DNA of 64,000 bases from Okapia johnstoni (taxonomy: Eukaryota > Chordata > Mammalia > Artiodactyla > Giraffidae): positions 77,271,001-77,335,000 of the forward strand of contig CM044312.1 of the NCBI GenBank assembly GCA_024291935.2. Reading direction: 5' to 3'. Made by a program: the position numbers and the translations under genes. Shown piece after piece: positions 22,221 through 33,505 of this stretch. The stretch's first letter is position 1, and each line of letters begins with the position of its first letter. The notes beneath the pieces were generated by a model. The model was given only the letters and a program-made list of their open reading frames with translations. It made no database searches and was not told the DNA's origin.

Positions 22221-22690
22221 AGGCAGGTCAGGTGGTCTGGTATCCCCATCTGTTTCAGAATTTTCCAGTTTGTTGTGATCCACACAGTCAAAGGCTTTGG
22301 CATAGTCAATAAAGCAGAAATAGATGTTTTTCTGGAACTCTCTTGCTTTTTCAATGATCCAATGAATGTTGGTAATTTGATCTCTGGTTCTTCTGCCTTT
22401 TCTAAAACCAGCTTGAACATCTGGAAGTTCACGGTTCACTTATTATTGAAACCTGGCTTGGAGAATTTTGAGCATTACTTTGCTAGCGTGTGAGATGGGT
22501 GCACTTGTGTGGTAGTTTGAGCATTCTTTGGCTTACCTTTCTTTGGAATTCGAATGAAAACAGACCTTTTCCAGTCCTGTGGCCACTGCTGCATTTTCCA
22601 AATTTGCTGGCATATTGAGTGCAGCACTTTCACAGCATTATCTTTCAGGATTTGAAATAGCTCAACTGGAATTCCATCACCTCCACTAGG

Positions 22691-23455
22691 TTGAAGTATA
22701 GTTGATTAAAAATGTTGTGCTAGTTTCTGTTGTACAGCAACATGAATCAGTTATGCGTATATGTATAGCCACTCTTTCTTAGGTTTTTTTCCCATATGAG
22801 TCATTTCAGAGTATTAAGTCTAGTTCCCTTTGCAGTACAGTAGGTCTTTATTAGTTTTCTATTTTATATATAGTAATTTGTATATGTCAATCCCAGTCTC
22901 CCAATTTATGCTCCCCTTTTCCCCCCAGTAACCCCAAATTTGCTGTCTACATCTGATTCTACTTCTATTTTGTAAATAAGTTCATTTGTACCATCTTTTA
23001 AGATTCCACATATAAGCAATATCATATGATATTTGTCTTTCTCTGTCTTATTTAACTTAATATTATAATCTCTATAAATCCATACATCTTGCTGCAAATT
23101 ATTTATTCTTTTTTTAAGGCTAAGTAATATGCCATTGTATATTTGTACCACATCTTTATCCATTCATCCACTGATGGGCATTTTGGTTGCTTCCATGTCC
23201 TGGCTATTGTAAACAGTGCTGCGATGAACATTGGGTGCCTGTGTCTTTTTGAATTATCGTTTTCTTCAGATATATGCCCAGGAGTGGAATTGATGGATCA
23301 TATGGTAGTTCTATTTTAAGTTTTTTGATGAACCTCTATACTGTTCTCCATAGTAGTTGTATCACTTTACATCCCCACTGACAGTGTGGAAAGGTTCCCT
23401 TTTCTCCACATCCTCTCCAGAATTTATTGTTTGTAGAATTTTTGAGGATGTGACT
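22691..23455 (-). mobile_element. L1 3' region (artiodactyl lineage), antisense
   Basis: Continues the L1 cut by BovB: GTTGTGCTAGTTTCTGTTGT, then TTCCACATATAAGCAATATC, then CATTCATCCACTGATGGGCA, GGCTATTGTAAACAGTGCTG, and CCACATCCTCTCCAGAATTT. These are the 3'UTR and the end of ORF2. The element is 5'-truncated near 23455. Confidence 0.88.
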
Positions 23456-23985
23456 GCACACTTCTGAGTAAGAACTATCTGAAATATCCCAGCACATACG
23501 TATTTAGCAATGATATATATTTACTACTGTACTAATATAATATGAATTAGGAATAAAATAATTCTTAAATACAAATATTTTAATGTACTTTTGCATTGGA
23601 AGTACACTATTAACTATCTTTGATTTGAGTCTATATTTTACATAGTCTTGAAAATTTTGGATAATTGTTTTTTGTTTCCTTGGCATATCTGATGAGATCA
23701 TCATTGATTTCACTTCATGATATACAGTTCAAAGGGGATATACTTGGAGAAGATATGTCAGCTCTGCTATATTTTTTGTATTTATGCTTTTATTAGTAAC
23801 AATGATCAATATGAGCTTTAAGGAAATAATTTAACTAACTATTTACTTTATATATACATGAAAGTCTGTATTCTTGTCATTAGCAAGTAGAGTTTAAAGA
23901 TGCTACTTTAAAGACAAGTTTCCTAGAATTTTATTTACCATCTGCAGTTAAGGGCTATATTATTACTTTTTAAAGATTTCTTTCC
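23456..23985. other. Unique AT-rich sequence
   Basis: No repeat, gene or RNA recognised. Confidence 0.4.
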
Positions 23986-23989
23986 CTTA

Positions 23990-24140
23990 GGGGACTTGTT
24001 TAAAATATGGGAATACCCAGGTGCCCACTACCATATATTTGATTCAGTAGGTCCTGGGTGCACCCCATGATATGCATTTTAAAAATTCTCAGAAAGTAAT
24101 TCTGAAATACACTTAAAATTGAGAAGTACAATATATGGAT
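23990..24140 (+). mobile_element. MER5A-like hAT DNA transposon remnant
   Basis: Sense order TTGATTCAGTAGGTCCTGGG, then CACCCCATGATATGCATTTT, then a short A-rich block, as in the non-autonomous hAT-Charlie element MER5A. It is internally deleted and carries no transposase. Confidence 0.72.
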
Positions 24141-25649
24141 TCTAGGTTTTTTAATGCACTTGTTTTGGAAATTCTCCTCTATGCTCCTTAATAAGGATTA
24201 ATTGTAGAACTGTAAGTAGAATAAGGTCTGCATTCACATCTTAAGGGGTAGCAAACAAGATATATACAACTTAGAAGACCACATCCTCTGTAAATACAGG
24301 CTTCCATGGTGAAGAACCCTAGGAAAAAGAGGTTGTAATGGCAGCTACCAGAGGAAAAGAAGATAACTGTTTACTAGAGCCCAGAGAGAAAAAGAAAAGG
24401 AGCATTTTGAGGCACAAAGAAGTTTCTACTACTGAATAGCAGAATGGGTTGTATTAGCTTATTGGCCAGTGACATCAATGAATTAGAGTTCGGAATGGAC
24501 CTGGTAATTTTATTCACGTTTGTATTTCAAATACTTTATCCATACTGGTACACATTGGTCCACGAATACAGGATGAAGGATATTTTTATTTTCTCAGCCA
24601 TATGTTACCAATTCTATAGTTATTCTCTATCATATAATAATTATGTGTAAGTTAGTTTATTTTGTAGATCCAACATATCTAATAAAAGTAATTAGGTAAT
24701 TAAATTAAAATATCTATTTTTAAATAAGATTCCTTATAGAAGGATACATAATAATAATACATGCATTCACATATAGGTACACACTCACAGAATAGCTATT
24801 CCAGATTATAAAGTCTTTCAAGGATATGAGTAGGATCAAAATGTATTCTTATCATTGGAGAGATAGTAATACTGCTGGGAAATTTGCTTAATTCCATAAT
24901 TAGGCATGCAAAATATTTCATATTTAAATCGGCCAGTGTGGTTTAGCCATCTCGAAGGAAATTTGTAAAATAAAAGTGATTATTGTAAAATACTTTGAAT
25001 TATAAATTATTAACACAGAAATAAAGAACACACTTTAAGGTCCCCCACAACTGGCTCATAAAACTTTTCATCAATATTATCCCAATTTTGTCTATAGGAA
25101 ATTTCAAATCATCAAGGTTTAGATGTGTTATCTACCATGTCATTAGGAAATTATCAATAATCTCCCCCTCAAATATATTTGTTTGCTTCAAATTTTAATA
25201 ATAAAAGCAGCACTTTTATTTTTTATTTACTTTTTGTCATCTTTTTCTCTCAGGCTCTATATTCTTGTTAATGTAATAACAACTTAGTAATACATCCTAG
25301 ATGTTCTGAGTCAGATCTGGACACCATGTGTTGTGGCCCTGTACCTAAACAATTCGCTCTTTTAGTGGTACTTTGGTTTCTTGACTATATCAACAAGTCA
25401 GCCTAGAAACGTTTCCATAAAAATTACATGTGGGTGGCAGATTCAGGGTCATGTTTTTTTCTCTCCAGTCAAAGTTCTATTCATAAGTTTACTTTCAACT
25501 TATCTTGTTATTTCTGGCCACACTTCTCCTAAAGAGAAGCAAAAATGTTTATTGGCCCTTAGTCTTGATTCATGCTTGTTGAATGGCTCAAGTCAGTCAT
25601 ATGGTTATTGGAAGAAAAAAAAATGGCTTCTGATTCAAAAAGCCTAAGA
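24141..25649. other. Unique AT-rich sequence
   Basis: No recognised repeat or gene. The longest frame is 88 codons (25381-25647) with no motif. Confidence 0.4.
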
Positions 25650-25765
25650 ATTTATCTCAATTCTGAACACTAGTTACTGTGTAACTTTGAGCAACTCATT
25701 TAACCTCTCTGGATTTTCACTTTCTTGTGTGTAAAATATAGATAACAATAATACCTGCTTTATCC
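25650..25765 (-). mobile_element. MIR SINE relic, antisense
   Basis: Antisense MIR order: CACTAGTTACTGTGTAACTT, TGAGCAACTCATTTAACCTC, TCTGGATTTTCACTTTCTTG, GTGTAAAATATAGATAACAA, then TAATACCTGC. This order is highly characteristic. Confidence 0.82.
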
Positions 25766-26320
25766 ACATTGTCTTATTCTAAGAAGGAATTTAAAAGATA
25801 GTAAATATATATGGGCTTTGTAACATTTAAGGAGACTACAAATTTAAAATTAATGTTTTCCTTTTGCCTGATAAAGAGACAATGCTGTTTGAAAGACAAC
25901 TATTGAGATGATGTTGACACAGAATGAAAGGCGTTCTCTCCTTCTTTGATCCAAGTAGAGTGATCACTTAAACTCATGGTGCAATCAGTTGGTTCAGGTC
26001 ACAGGGGCCAAGACCTTATTATTAAGAATCATGTTGCACAAACTGTAGGACAAAGATTTCAACAGAAAACTGGGTCAGACCAGTGAATAAGTCAGAGAAG
26101 CAAACTGCACTTCTTTTTTAATAAGGGTCAGGGTCAGATAGAAAAGTGATGAGAGAGTCCAGAGGGCTTTGGCCTCAAATCTTTTCAAGCAGACCTGCAC
26201 TCCAATATCAAGGATGCAGCAGAGAAATAGTCAAAACTAGCATGGATCTCATTTAACCATCATCTAGAAGAAATGATGAGTCCTTGTCTAAACTGTCCAT
26301 TGATTAACCAGGCAGTTTTA
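25766..26320. other. Unique sequence
   Basis: No recognised repeat or gene. Confidence 0.4.
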
Positions 26321-26360
26321 TTTTGGCCAGAAGTAGACCATGTTTGGCCAGAATTAGACC

Positions 26361-26479
26361 CTTATGGCAGAAAGCGAAGCAGAACTAAACAGCCTCTTGA
26401 TGAAAGTGAAAGAGGAGAGTGAAAAAGTTGACTTTAAACTCAACATTCAGAAAACTAAGATCATGGCATCTGGTCCCAT
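26361..26479 (+). mobile_element. Isolated internal BovB fragment
   Basis: About 119 bases of BovB ORF2 in sense: CTTATGGCAGAAAGCGAAGC, CTTGATGAAAGTGAAAGAGG, AACATTCAGAAAACTAAGAT, ending TCTGGTCCCAT. It lacks the BovB 3' end and has no poly-A, so it is not a normal retrotransposition product. TTTGGCCAGAAKTAGACC occurs twice just upstream (26322-26339, 26343-26360). Confidence 0.85.
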
Positions 26480-26689
26480 GGTGCAAATGTCATTGTCTCG
26501 TAAAAGTTATTTATGGGTCGGCAGATTTTGGCCTAACTTCTTGATAGCACGTGATGGGGAAAGCTATGCCCTTTATTTCAGAAGCATGCTAATGGCCTGG
26601 CTTTTCATTTCCATAAAAATCACACAGACTGGGATTGTTTATAAATTGCTGAATATTAGAGCTTAAAGGAAACCTAGAGATAATTTTAC

Positions 26690-26836
26690 CTTTATTTTTA
26701 CTTTATAGGTGAAGGAACTGAAGTCTGGAAATTTAAATATTAATAATTTGTCTAAATACCTGCAGCCATCTAGATGTAGAGGAAACCCTGGAATCCTGGT
26801 AGGTGACTGGTGCTGTGTTCTTTACACTATAGCACA
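26690..26836 (+). mobile_element. MIR SINE relic
   Basis: Sense MIR-like order: TTTATAGGTGAAGGAACTGA, then ATTTGTCTAAATACCTGCAG, then CCATCTAGATGTAGAGG and GTTCTTTACACTATAGC. Diverged. Confidence 0.6.
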
Positions 26837-26894
26837 ATTCTTCTTCTCAGAGAAGGTCACTTTGTAACTTAAAGTACATTGCTTCATGTGTTAG

Positions 26895-27020
26895 TGGAAA
26901 TATGAAATGGGAATGTTACAGCTGAAAGTAATTATACAGTTCACCTAGCAGAATTTCTTATTTTGCGGTTAGGAAAACTGAGGCCCAGAAGATGTGCATA
27001 ATGCAGTAGCAAACTTGGCT
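26895..27020 (+). mobile_element. MIR SINE relic
   Basis: The block TTTTGCGGTTAGGAAAACTG followed by AGGCCCAGAAGATGTGCATA is the central MIR motif in sense orientation, preceded by a fitting CACCTAGCAGAATTTCTTA. Confidence 0.6.
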
Positions 27021-27344
27021 AAACTGATGCATGTAGGAGAATATGCACATTTTATCTAATTGAGTATTAGCTATATCATTGTTTAGTAGATCATTTTGTT
27101 CACACATGAGCAAAAACTCAATCACACCTGTGTTTATCCTTTCTCCTCTCTTTTCCAGTACTTTTTCCCTGCCCCAAAAGATTGTTTGAATATTATAGAG
27201 AATTATACTTGTTAGCGTAATGATGATATCTTTTGTAACCTTCAAACTTCTGTGTCCTAACACAATTAATTATGGTTCATATATTAGTCAGCTAGATTCA
27301 GTTTGCAGTTTGTGGGCAATTTTATTCTCTGTGTGTGGTACGGG

Positions 27345-27563
27345 GTGGATTTCCCAAGTGGTGCAGTGGTAAAGAATCTACCTGCTACTTCAGGAGATGC
27401 AAGAGATGCAGGTTCAATCCCTGGGTGGGGAAGATCCCCTGGAGTAAGAAATGGAAACCCACTCCAGAATTCTTGCCTGGAAAAACTCTATGGACAGAGG
27501 AGCCTGATGGGCTACAGTGCTTGCAGTCACAAAAGAGTCGGACACAATGGAGCAACTGAGCAC
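27345..27563 (+). mobile_element. Bov-tA SINE
   Basis: Sense Bov-tA: ATTTCCCAAGTGGTGCAGTG, AGAATCTACCTGCTACTTCA, a small local repeat (GAGATGCAAGAGATGCAGG), GGAAGATCCCCTGGAGTAAG, end GGACACAATGGAGCAACTGA. Confidence 0.92.
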
Positions 27564-27679
27564 GTGGATATTTAGGGAAATCGAGCTGCTTCTATCTTGT
27601 GGTTCTTTCATCCCCTAAAACCTGGAGTTCTGTTCATCCAGCTGGTAGAAAAGGAAAGTGGAGATAGCATGCCCTTTTA

Positions 27680-27987
27680 TTGGTTTATTTTGTTTCATTT
27701 GTTTTGTTTATTTAAATTTTATTTATTTACTTCTGGCTGTGTTGAGAGCTCGTTGCTACACATGGGCTTTCTTTAGTTTCTGTGAGAAGTGCCTCCTCTC
27801 TAGTTGCAGTGCATGGTCTTATTCCAGTGGCTGTTCTTGTTGCAGAGCATGGGCTCTAGAGTATGGCCCCAATCATTGTGGTATATGGTGGGCCTAGTTG
27901 CCCCAAGGCCTGTGGAATCTTAAAAGACCAGGAGCTGAACCTATGTCCCCTGCATTGGCAGGCAGATTCTTAACCAGGGAAGTCCGA
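27680..27987 (-). mobile_element. Long CHR-family SINE, antisense
   Basis: Antisense element that starts with a T-rich stretch, then TCTGGCTGTGTTGAGAGCTC, GCTACACATGGGCTTTCTTT, TCTTGTTGCAGAGCATGGGC, and ends CTGCATTGGCAGGCAGATTC followed by TTAACCAGGGAAGTCCGA. The exact 12-base direct repeat CATGCCCTTTTA at 27668-27679 and 27988-27999 fixes the borders. Confidence 0.85.
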
Positions 27988-27999
27988 CATGCCCTTTTA

Positions 28000-28222
28000 A
28001 AATGCTTTGGCCCTTATAAACACACATTGATTCTTTTGTGTTTCCTTAGGACCACCTATCATACAGCCCCTTCTAGGTGCCAGGAGGACTGGACTGAAAT
28101 ATTCAGTGATAATTCTGCATAGTTAATGGAAAGACAGTTTTCTATAGACAACTATCCACCTCTTGTGAAAGACTACATAAGTAATGTGCTTCGATATTTC
28201 TGTTTCTTGAGTCTTAGCTCTG
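28000..28222. other. Unique spacer
   Basis: No recognised feature between two SINEs. Confidence 0.4.
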
Positions 28223-28232
28223 CCTACTAATG

Positions 28233-28423
28233 TACTTTGTCTCTTCAGTAGTGTCCGACTGTTTCCAACCCTATATACTATAGCCCACCAGGCTTCCCTG
28301 TCCATGGGGATTCTCCAGGCAAGAGTACTGGAGTGGGTTGCCATGCCCTCCTCCAGGGGATCTTTCTCACCCAGGGATGGAACCCAAGTCTCATGTCTCC
28401 TGCATTGACAGGTGGGTTCTTTA
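28233..28423 (-). mobile_element. Bov-tA SINE, antisense, 5'-truncated
   Basis: Antisense Bov-tA: CTTCAGTAGTGTCCGACTGT, CCACCAGGCTTCCCTGTCCA, TTCTCCAGGCAAGAGTACTG, CCTGCATTGACAGGTGGGTT and CTTTA. The tRNA head is missing beyond the TTCTTTA block. The exact 10-base direct repeat CCTACTAATG at 28223-28232 and 28424-28433 marks the insertion, so the truncation happened at integration. Confidence 0.92.
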
Positions 28424-28433
28424 CCTACTAATG

Positions 28434-30479
28434 GGTCATTCCAAATATTGTCTCCTAATGGATGATAGTAGACTTTGGGCTCATATTCAGGCATTGGACC
28501 TAATGATATAAATTTTCTAAAACAGTTCTTCTTGCTATGGTTTTTGTTTCAGTATAACAGGAACACGAATGAAATGAAATTCATTATTTTATGTTGAAAC
28601 TTATCAATCTCTGTCTATAAATAGCAAGTCATATAATGGATCTCTTATTACACCATGGAAACTGTTATGTTTTACTAGTTTTTCTACAGAATCAATCATG
28701 TTTTACTAAATACACAAGTTTATATTTTCAACTATGGCATAACAAGATCTTCTAACTAATAATGTAGAACATGAGTTTTTATGTTTTGCAAACCTGAAGA
28801 GCAAATGACCTTTATGCAAGGCATCTATTTTTTAAACATCATAGAAGTGATGAAACTGGGCTATTTTGGTTATCACCACTTTCATACACAGTCCTGAACC
28901 AGGGGAAGTTTGGTCGTCATCAGTAGCAGAAGCAGCAATACCTCCATTTGTATCTTAATCTACACAAGTCAAACTGCTGTAGGTATTACATAAGGGAAGT
29001 TTAAAAAGCCTCTTGTATCCTCTACAGCTAGGGTTAGGCTGGGTCCTAAAATCTTGTAGTGTCAAAGATAGTGGGGCAATCTCATCCTAACATTGTCGCA
29101 GTTATGAGAGTAACACTTCACAAGTAGAACTTATGCTTCTGTTAGAGGAGTGCACAGCATCCTAGCAGAAAATTTTGTGATTGTAGCCCATGATATGGAG
29201 AAAGTAGTAATTCAGGAGAATGTTTATTTCCGTAAAAATGCAAGGAAATACAGTATACATTAGAGAAAATGACTCTTTAAATCTCAGCTGATGTTTATTG
29301 ACAGTTTTGCAAATTTAGAGCAAAATAAGAATGTAAACAGTACCAGTATTGCCCTCATCTGTTTAGGCAGCTTAGTAATCTGAATCAACACGAAGATCTT
29401 AGGGTTGCTTCTTATGAAGTCACACTTCTTGGTCTGTAAGCTCCTGCAGCATTCTTAACTCCTCTTGACAACGTGTTACTATTTATAACACAAACACCTA
29501 CACCAACTTATAGAAATTAAATAGGCCAGTAGCTACTGTCCTATTTTGAAATTCTCTCTGCTTACAAGCAGCATTAAAGTAAAAGACTATTTTCCTGTAA
29601 TTTATAGTCACCTTCCTATTCAGCAATCATTACATTAATATTTCAAATTAATCTGCTTGCTCACGCAAAGTAAATTTAGAAATTTAGAAATAATTAGTCC
29701 AATTCATTGTGTTTCAAACTGAACTAGCTAGATAGAATAGCATTTTTCTAATAATCAGAATTTTTATGCTAGAAATTAGGATAAAGAATCAGGATATTAT
29801 TTCTTTGGTTTTTTTGATAGTGCACGGCTAAAGAAAGATTCTGATTTTCTAAATCATCCACTGTGTACCTACAGTTCAAGCTAATACACTTCACAGTTTC
29901 TTGGGCAGAAGATTTTCATATGTGCTCAGAGATAAAGTTTCTCTCCTTATTAACTGAATTTTCTTATTTTTAAAGGTCAAATTCAAAAGTTTGCCTTGTG
30001 CTGTTTAATTTTAATGTTTTCCAAGGCTTAAATCACTCAGGGTATAACTTGAGGTGTTCCAGGATGTTTTTTCAGGTGCCTTTTTGGATAGCTATAAATA
30101 AGAAGAGATAGGACATATGTACTCAGCTAGAAAGTATAGTAATATATTGATATACTATATTTATTTCAAGGAAAGAAATGGAATTTTCTCTTTGCGCTTG
30201 CAACAAGATAGAGTTAATAAATATTTGTTGAAAGAATGAAAAAAAAGGGAAAAAATAATTTGGGGAAAAACAACAAAAAATCAAAAATAAAACCAATTGA
30301 AACTCCAGTACAAAATGGTAGTTTAATCTATACCCAATCAGACCTTCCTCTATGTGCAAATATATTCACATTAATTTGCTTTTAATATAAAATATGTTCA
30401 TATATACTGCTATATAGTAGATTTTCACTCAAAAACAATAAAACAATTATTTCCTAATCAATATCTACTTCAAATTGTT
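28434..30479. other. Repeat-free AT-rich sequence
   Basis: No transposon recognised over about 2 kb and no long frame. 28800-29650 has the most balanced composition. Possible conserved non-coding sequence, not testable here. Confidence 0.35.
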
Positions 30480-30690
30480 TTTAAAACTCTGTAATACCCC
30501 ATTTTATGACAGTAAAGCTACTGTTCATTCAATCCTATATTGTGGGACATCAGGTGATTTCCATTTTTAAATTCATATATGGCATGATATCCTTTTTACT
30601 ATAATTTCAAATTATGTATGTTCTGATTTTCTTAGGTAAGTTTCCTTAAGATAAATTCTTGAAATTGGTAATTCAAAAGATATCTCGTAG
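30480..30690 (-). mobile_element. Possible old L1 fragment, antisense
   Basis: Weak resemblance to the antisense L1 3' region: CTACTGTTCATTCAATCCTA, GTGATTTCCATTTTTAAATT and GATAAATTCTTGAAATTGGT (the 'TAGGATAAATTCCTAGAAGTGG' type block). Strongly diverged. Confidence 0.4.
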
Positions 30691-32817
30691 CTTAAAAGGA
30701 CTTTTTTCAGTTATTTCTTAATTGAGGAAGAACATTATGATGTGACCTTTATGTTACAGTTTTTTAGATGTGGAAATAGCATGTTCAAGTAGCCAAAAAA
30801 GGAGGAAAGAGGTCACTAACTAGGATATGAAATTAGCTCCCCATCATGTTACTCTCTCAATAAAGCCTACTTTAATAATAGAGACACTATAACTTCCCAC
30901 TCTGTTAATTTCTGATTTGTTTGAATATTTACTAGTCATTAAAAAACAAAACAGTAGCAAGAAAACGATTTTCTAATTAGCTAATCATAGATTTTCATGC
31001 AAGTATCCTAACAACTGCTTCATTGTAAAGGAAATTTAATGATTTTAAACACTCTATATATAATGATATTAACCATTAAATATAATGATATTAAACATCA
31101 TGTGTTTAAACATGTTAAAAATTATATATGTATTGACAGTAAATGTAATATATAATAATATTGAACATTATATATATATATATATATATGTATATATTAT
31201 GAGTTAGAATTTAAGGTTGTTGAGGATTTCCTAGTTTTGAATTACTTAAGTGTCTTCTACCTTTCACCCTGCAATGCAAATACATATTGACTGGCATAAA
31301 GCCAGCAAAACTGGTATTCTCTGAATGACAAGGTGCCTATCCTCTTTATGGCAATATTTTTAAACCCATACTTCATTTTGATAAGTACAAAATCTAACTT
31401 CCTTTCCTCTTCACCACAAGATCCTGTGATTATCCACACAGATTTTTGTCAGGATTCATTTTGAATAGTTCATATCATGAAGACAATACATTAGTTTCCT
31501 ATTCCAAACACAAAATTATATATTGGCTATGCATTTCATACCACAGGATCTGTAGCATTTCCTTTTCAAGAATCACTGCTCTTGATTTTCCAGTGGAAAA
31601 AGAACAATTTGTTCTTATGACTTGTGACTCTTCCTCTTCTCTTTTCTCCTTTCATTTCCCCTTTCTCTTTCTCTTTCTGAGGGATACATTCCTATAGCCT
31701 TTGGGGAAGGGGTGGAGGGAACAGGGAACAAAGTGTGAGCTCACCTGGAGGTTCAGCCTGGTGAGGGATGTTGAGAACCAAGACAGAAAGAGGCAGCCAA
31801 CCTGTGACGGGGTGGGGTGGCCTGGTGTGTGACATCACTCTGGAGGGATGGCTTGCTATGGGGTTTCAGAGAACAAGTAGGCTGAGATGTTTATACGTGG
31901 GCTGAATTACCCTGGGATAGTAAAACCTGAATGGGGAGAAGATGGGGTTTATCTTAGTGCAAGATAAACAAGGTTTGGACGTAGTGGCTGGGTAGCTGTG
32001 GCAATGAGACATTGGTTTGTATGCAGAATGAGTTAAATATGTTAGTAAATTAAGAATAATGGGACCTCAGCTTCCCACTATTAGAGAAGGAAGTTACAAA
32101 TACAGAGACGGAGAAGACTAGAATAAACCCTGTGATGTGATTGTAAGTGGAGTGTGAACTCATGGACCTCAATAACTATGGGTTTAGAAATTATTTCAAA
32201 TATATAAAAATATGGTTATTAATAAAGAAACTTATGTAAATGTAAGTATTTAAATATTAATACAGTTAATATGTGGACACTAGTATTTATCTATATACAT
32301 ATATTCTCATGGGGATGGCCTTGGCACAGTAAGCTTGCCAACATTTTCATATTATTGGAAATTGAAGTCAGGTAAGGACTGTTTTAGATTTCTCATTTCC
32401 TTGTTTATCTGGGTAGTTCTCATGACCCCTTTTCATTTTACTCCCAGTGTGTGATTTTTATTTGAGAGGATTTGCTTCTGAAATGTTGTATTTTGTGAGT
32501 AATGGTTTGTTCTATTTGGATGCTGGAAAATAACTTGTTTATCAATAGACATTCAATGAAACAGTAACCAGTTGACTACAACTATACAGTTGAATGTATG
32601 TGTATTCAATGATTTTTCCTTTATATTATGGCTTTATTTTCATTTGTTATTTTTTGTATTTAGAAAAATCTCTCATTTTGAAGATTTCTATAAATGCTTT
32701 TGAATATGAAGATTTTCATAAAAAGACACATGTTTTATAAGAAAGAAAGTGAAACATATATAGTGAGTTATATTTTCTGAAACATGGATTTGTTTTTCTA
32801 CCATTTATGTTATCTTT

Positions 32818-32819
<2 letters not shown>
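30691..32819. other. Unique sequence with one G-rich block
   Basis: 31040-31200 has imperfect copies of a TATAATGATATTAAMCAT motif and a TA run. 31690-32060 is unusually G-rich for the locus (GGGGAAGGGGTGGAGGGAAC, then GACGGGGTGGGGTGGCCTGG) and is not a repeat I recognise. No frame or splice pattern supports a gene. Confidence 0.4.

Positions 32820-32854
<35 letters not shown>
32820..32854. repeat. (TG)n microsatellite
   Basis: Seventeen uninterrupted TG units followed by TATACAC. Likely polymorphic in length. Confidence 0.97.
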
Positions 32855-32857
<3 letters not shown>

Positions 32858-32879
32858 CACTGGGCTTCTCATATATATG

Positions 32880-32927
32880 TTGTTGTTGTTCAGTCACCGA
32901 GTCATATCTGACTCTTTGCAACCCCAT
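32880..32927 (-). mobile_element. Short Bov-A/BovB-type 3' end fragment, antisense
   Basis: 48 bases: TGTTGTTGTTCAGTCACCGA, GTCATATCTGACTCTTTGCA and ACCCCATG. This is the shared 3' end of BovB, Bov-tA and Bov-A2 in antisense, so the source family cannot be told. TGTGTATACAC flanks it on both sides (32849-32859 and 32927-32937), which may be a target-site duplication. Confidence 0.82.
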
Positions 32928-33103
32928 GTGTATACACACACATATATATTATGTCTCTTGCTATATATATTTTTTTACTGAATTGGCTATTAACAAGCCA
33001 AATCTAGCCACACTGAAAGTTTAAAGGTTTTTCTGGATAACCATCAACAAGTTTGATGTAGGTAATTATTCAATCTAATTGACAGAAAAATTATGACAAC
33101 TTC

Positions 33104-33505
33104 AATTGTGTTCATCTGCTTGGACTGCCATAGCAAAATACCACAGATTGAGTGCCTTAAACAACAGAAAGATATTTCCTCATGGTTCTGGAGGTAGAAG
33201 CCTGAGATCAAGGTGTCAGCTAGTTGATTTCTGGTGAAGTCACTGTTTTCTGACTTGTACACAGCCACCTTCTCACTACGCCCTTATATTCCTTTTCCTT
33301 CTTGTGTGCATGAGGAGAGAGAGCAAGTGAGCTCTCTAATGTCTCTTCCTATAAGGATGCTGATCCTAATGAAACAGGGCCACACCCTTATAACTTTATT
33401 TGATCTTAATTACTTCCTTAGAGACCCCATCTCAAATATAGCCATACTGTTGCTTGGATCTTTGATGTATGAAATTTAGTGGGGGACACAAACATTCACT
33501 TCACA
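33104..33505 (-). mobile_element. MLT1-like LTR (ERVL-MaLR), antisense
   Basis: Antisense solo LTR of the old MaLR group: CTTGGACTGCCATAGCAAAA, TACCACAGATTGAGTGCCTT, AAACAACAGAAAGATATTTC, GATCAAGGTGTCAGCTAGTT, CTCTTCCTATAAGGATGCTG and AGAGACCCCATCTCAAATAT in the expected order. No internal retroviral genes are attached. Confidence 0.78.

Larger units (their letters stand above)
21115..22690 (-). mobile_element. BovB LINE, 5'-truncated, antisense, with internal duplication
   Basis: Antisense BovB from the 3' end (GTTGCTCAGTCATATCCGAC) to the reverse-transcriptase region near 22690 (CTCAACTGGAATTCCATCAC). It lies within an antisense L1. Unlike the other copies it contains a 120-base head-to-tail repeat (21981-22100, 22101-22220). 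ORF2 is broken. Confidence 0.95.

Noticed and set aside
32784..33024. Frames with repeated Cys-Val residues
   Set aside because: They are direct translations of the TG microsatellite and the SINE fragment.
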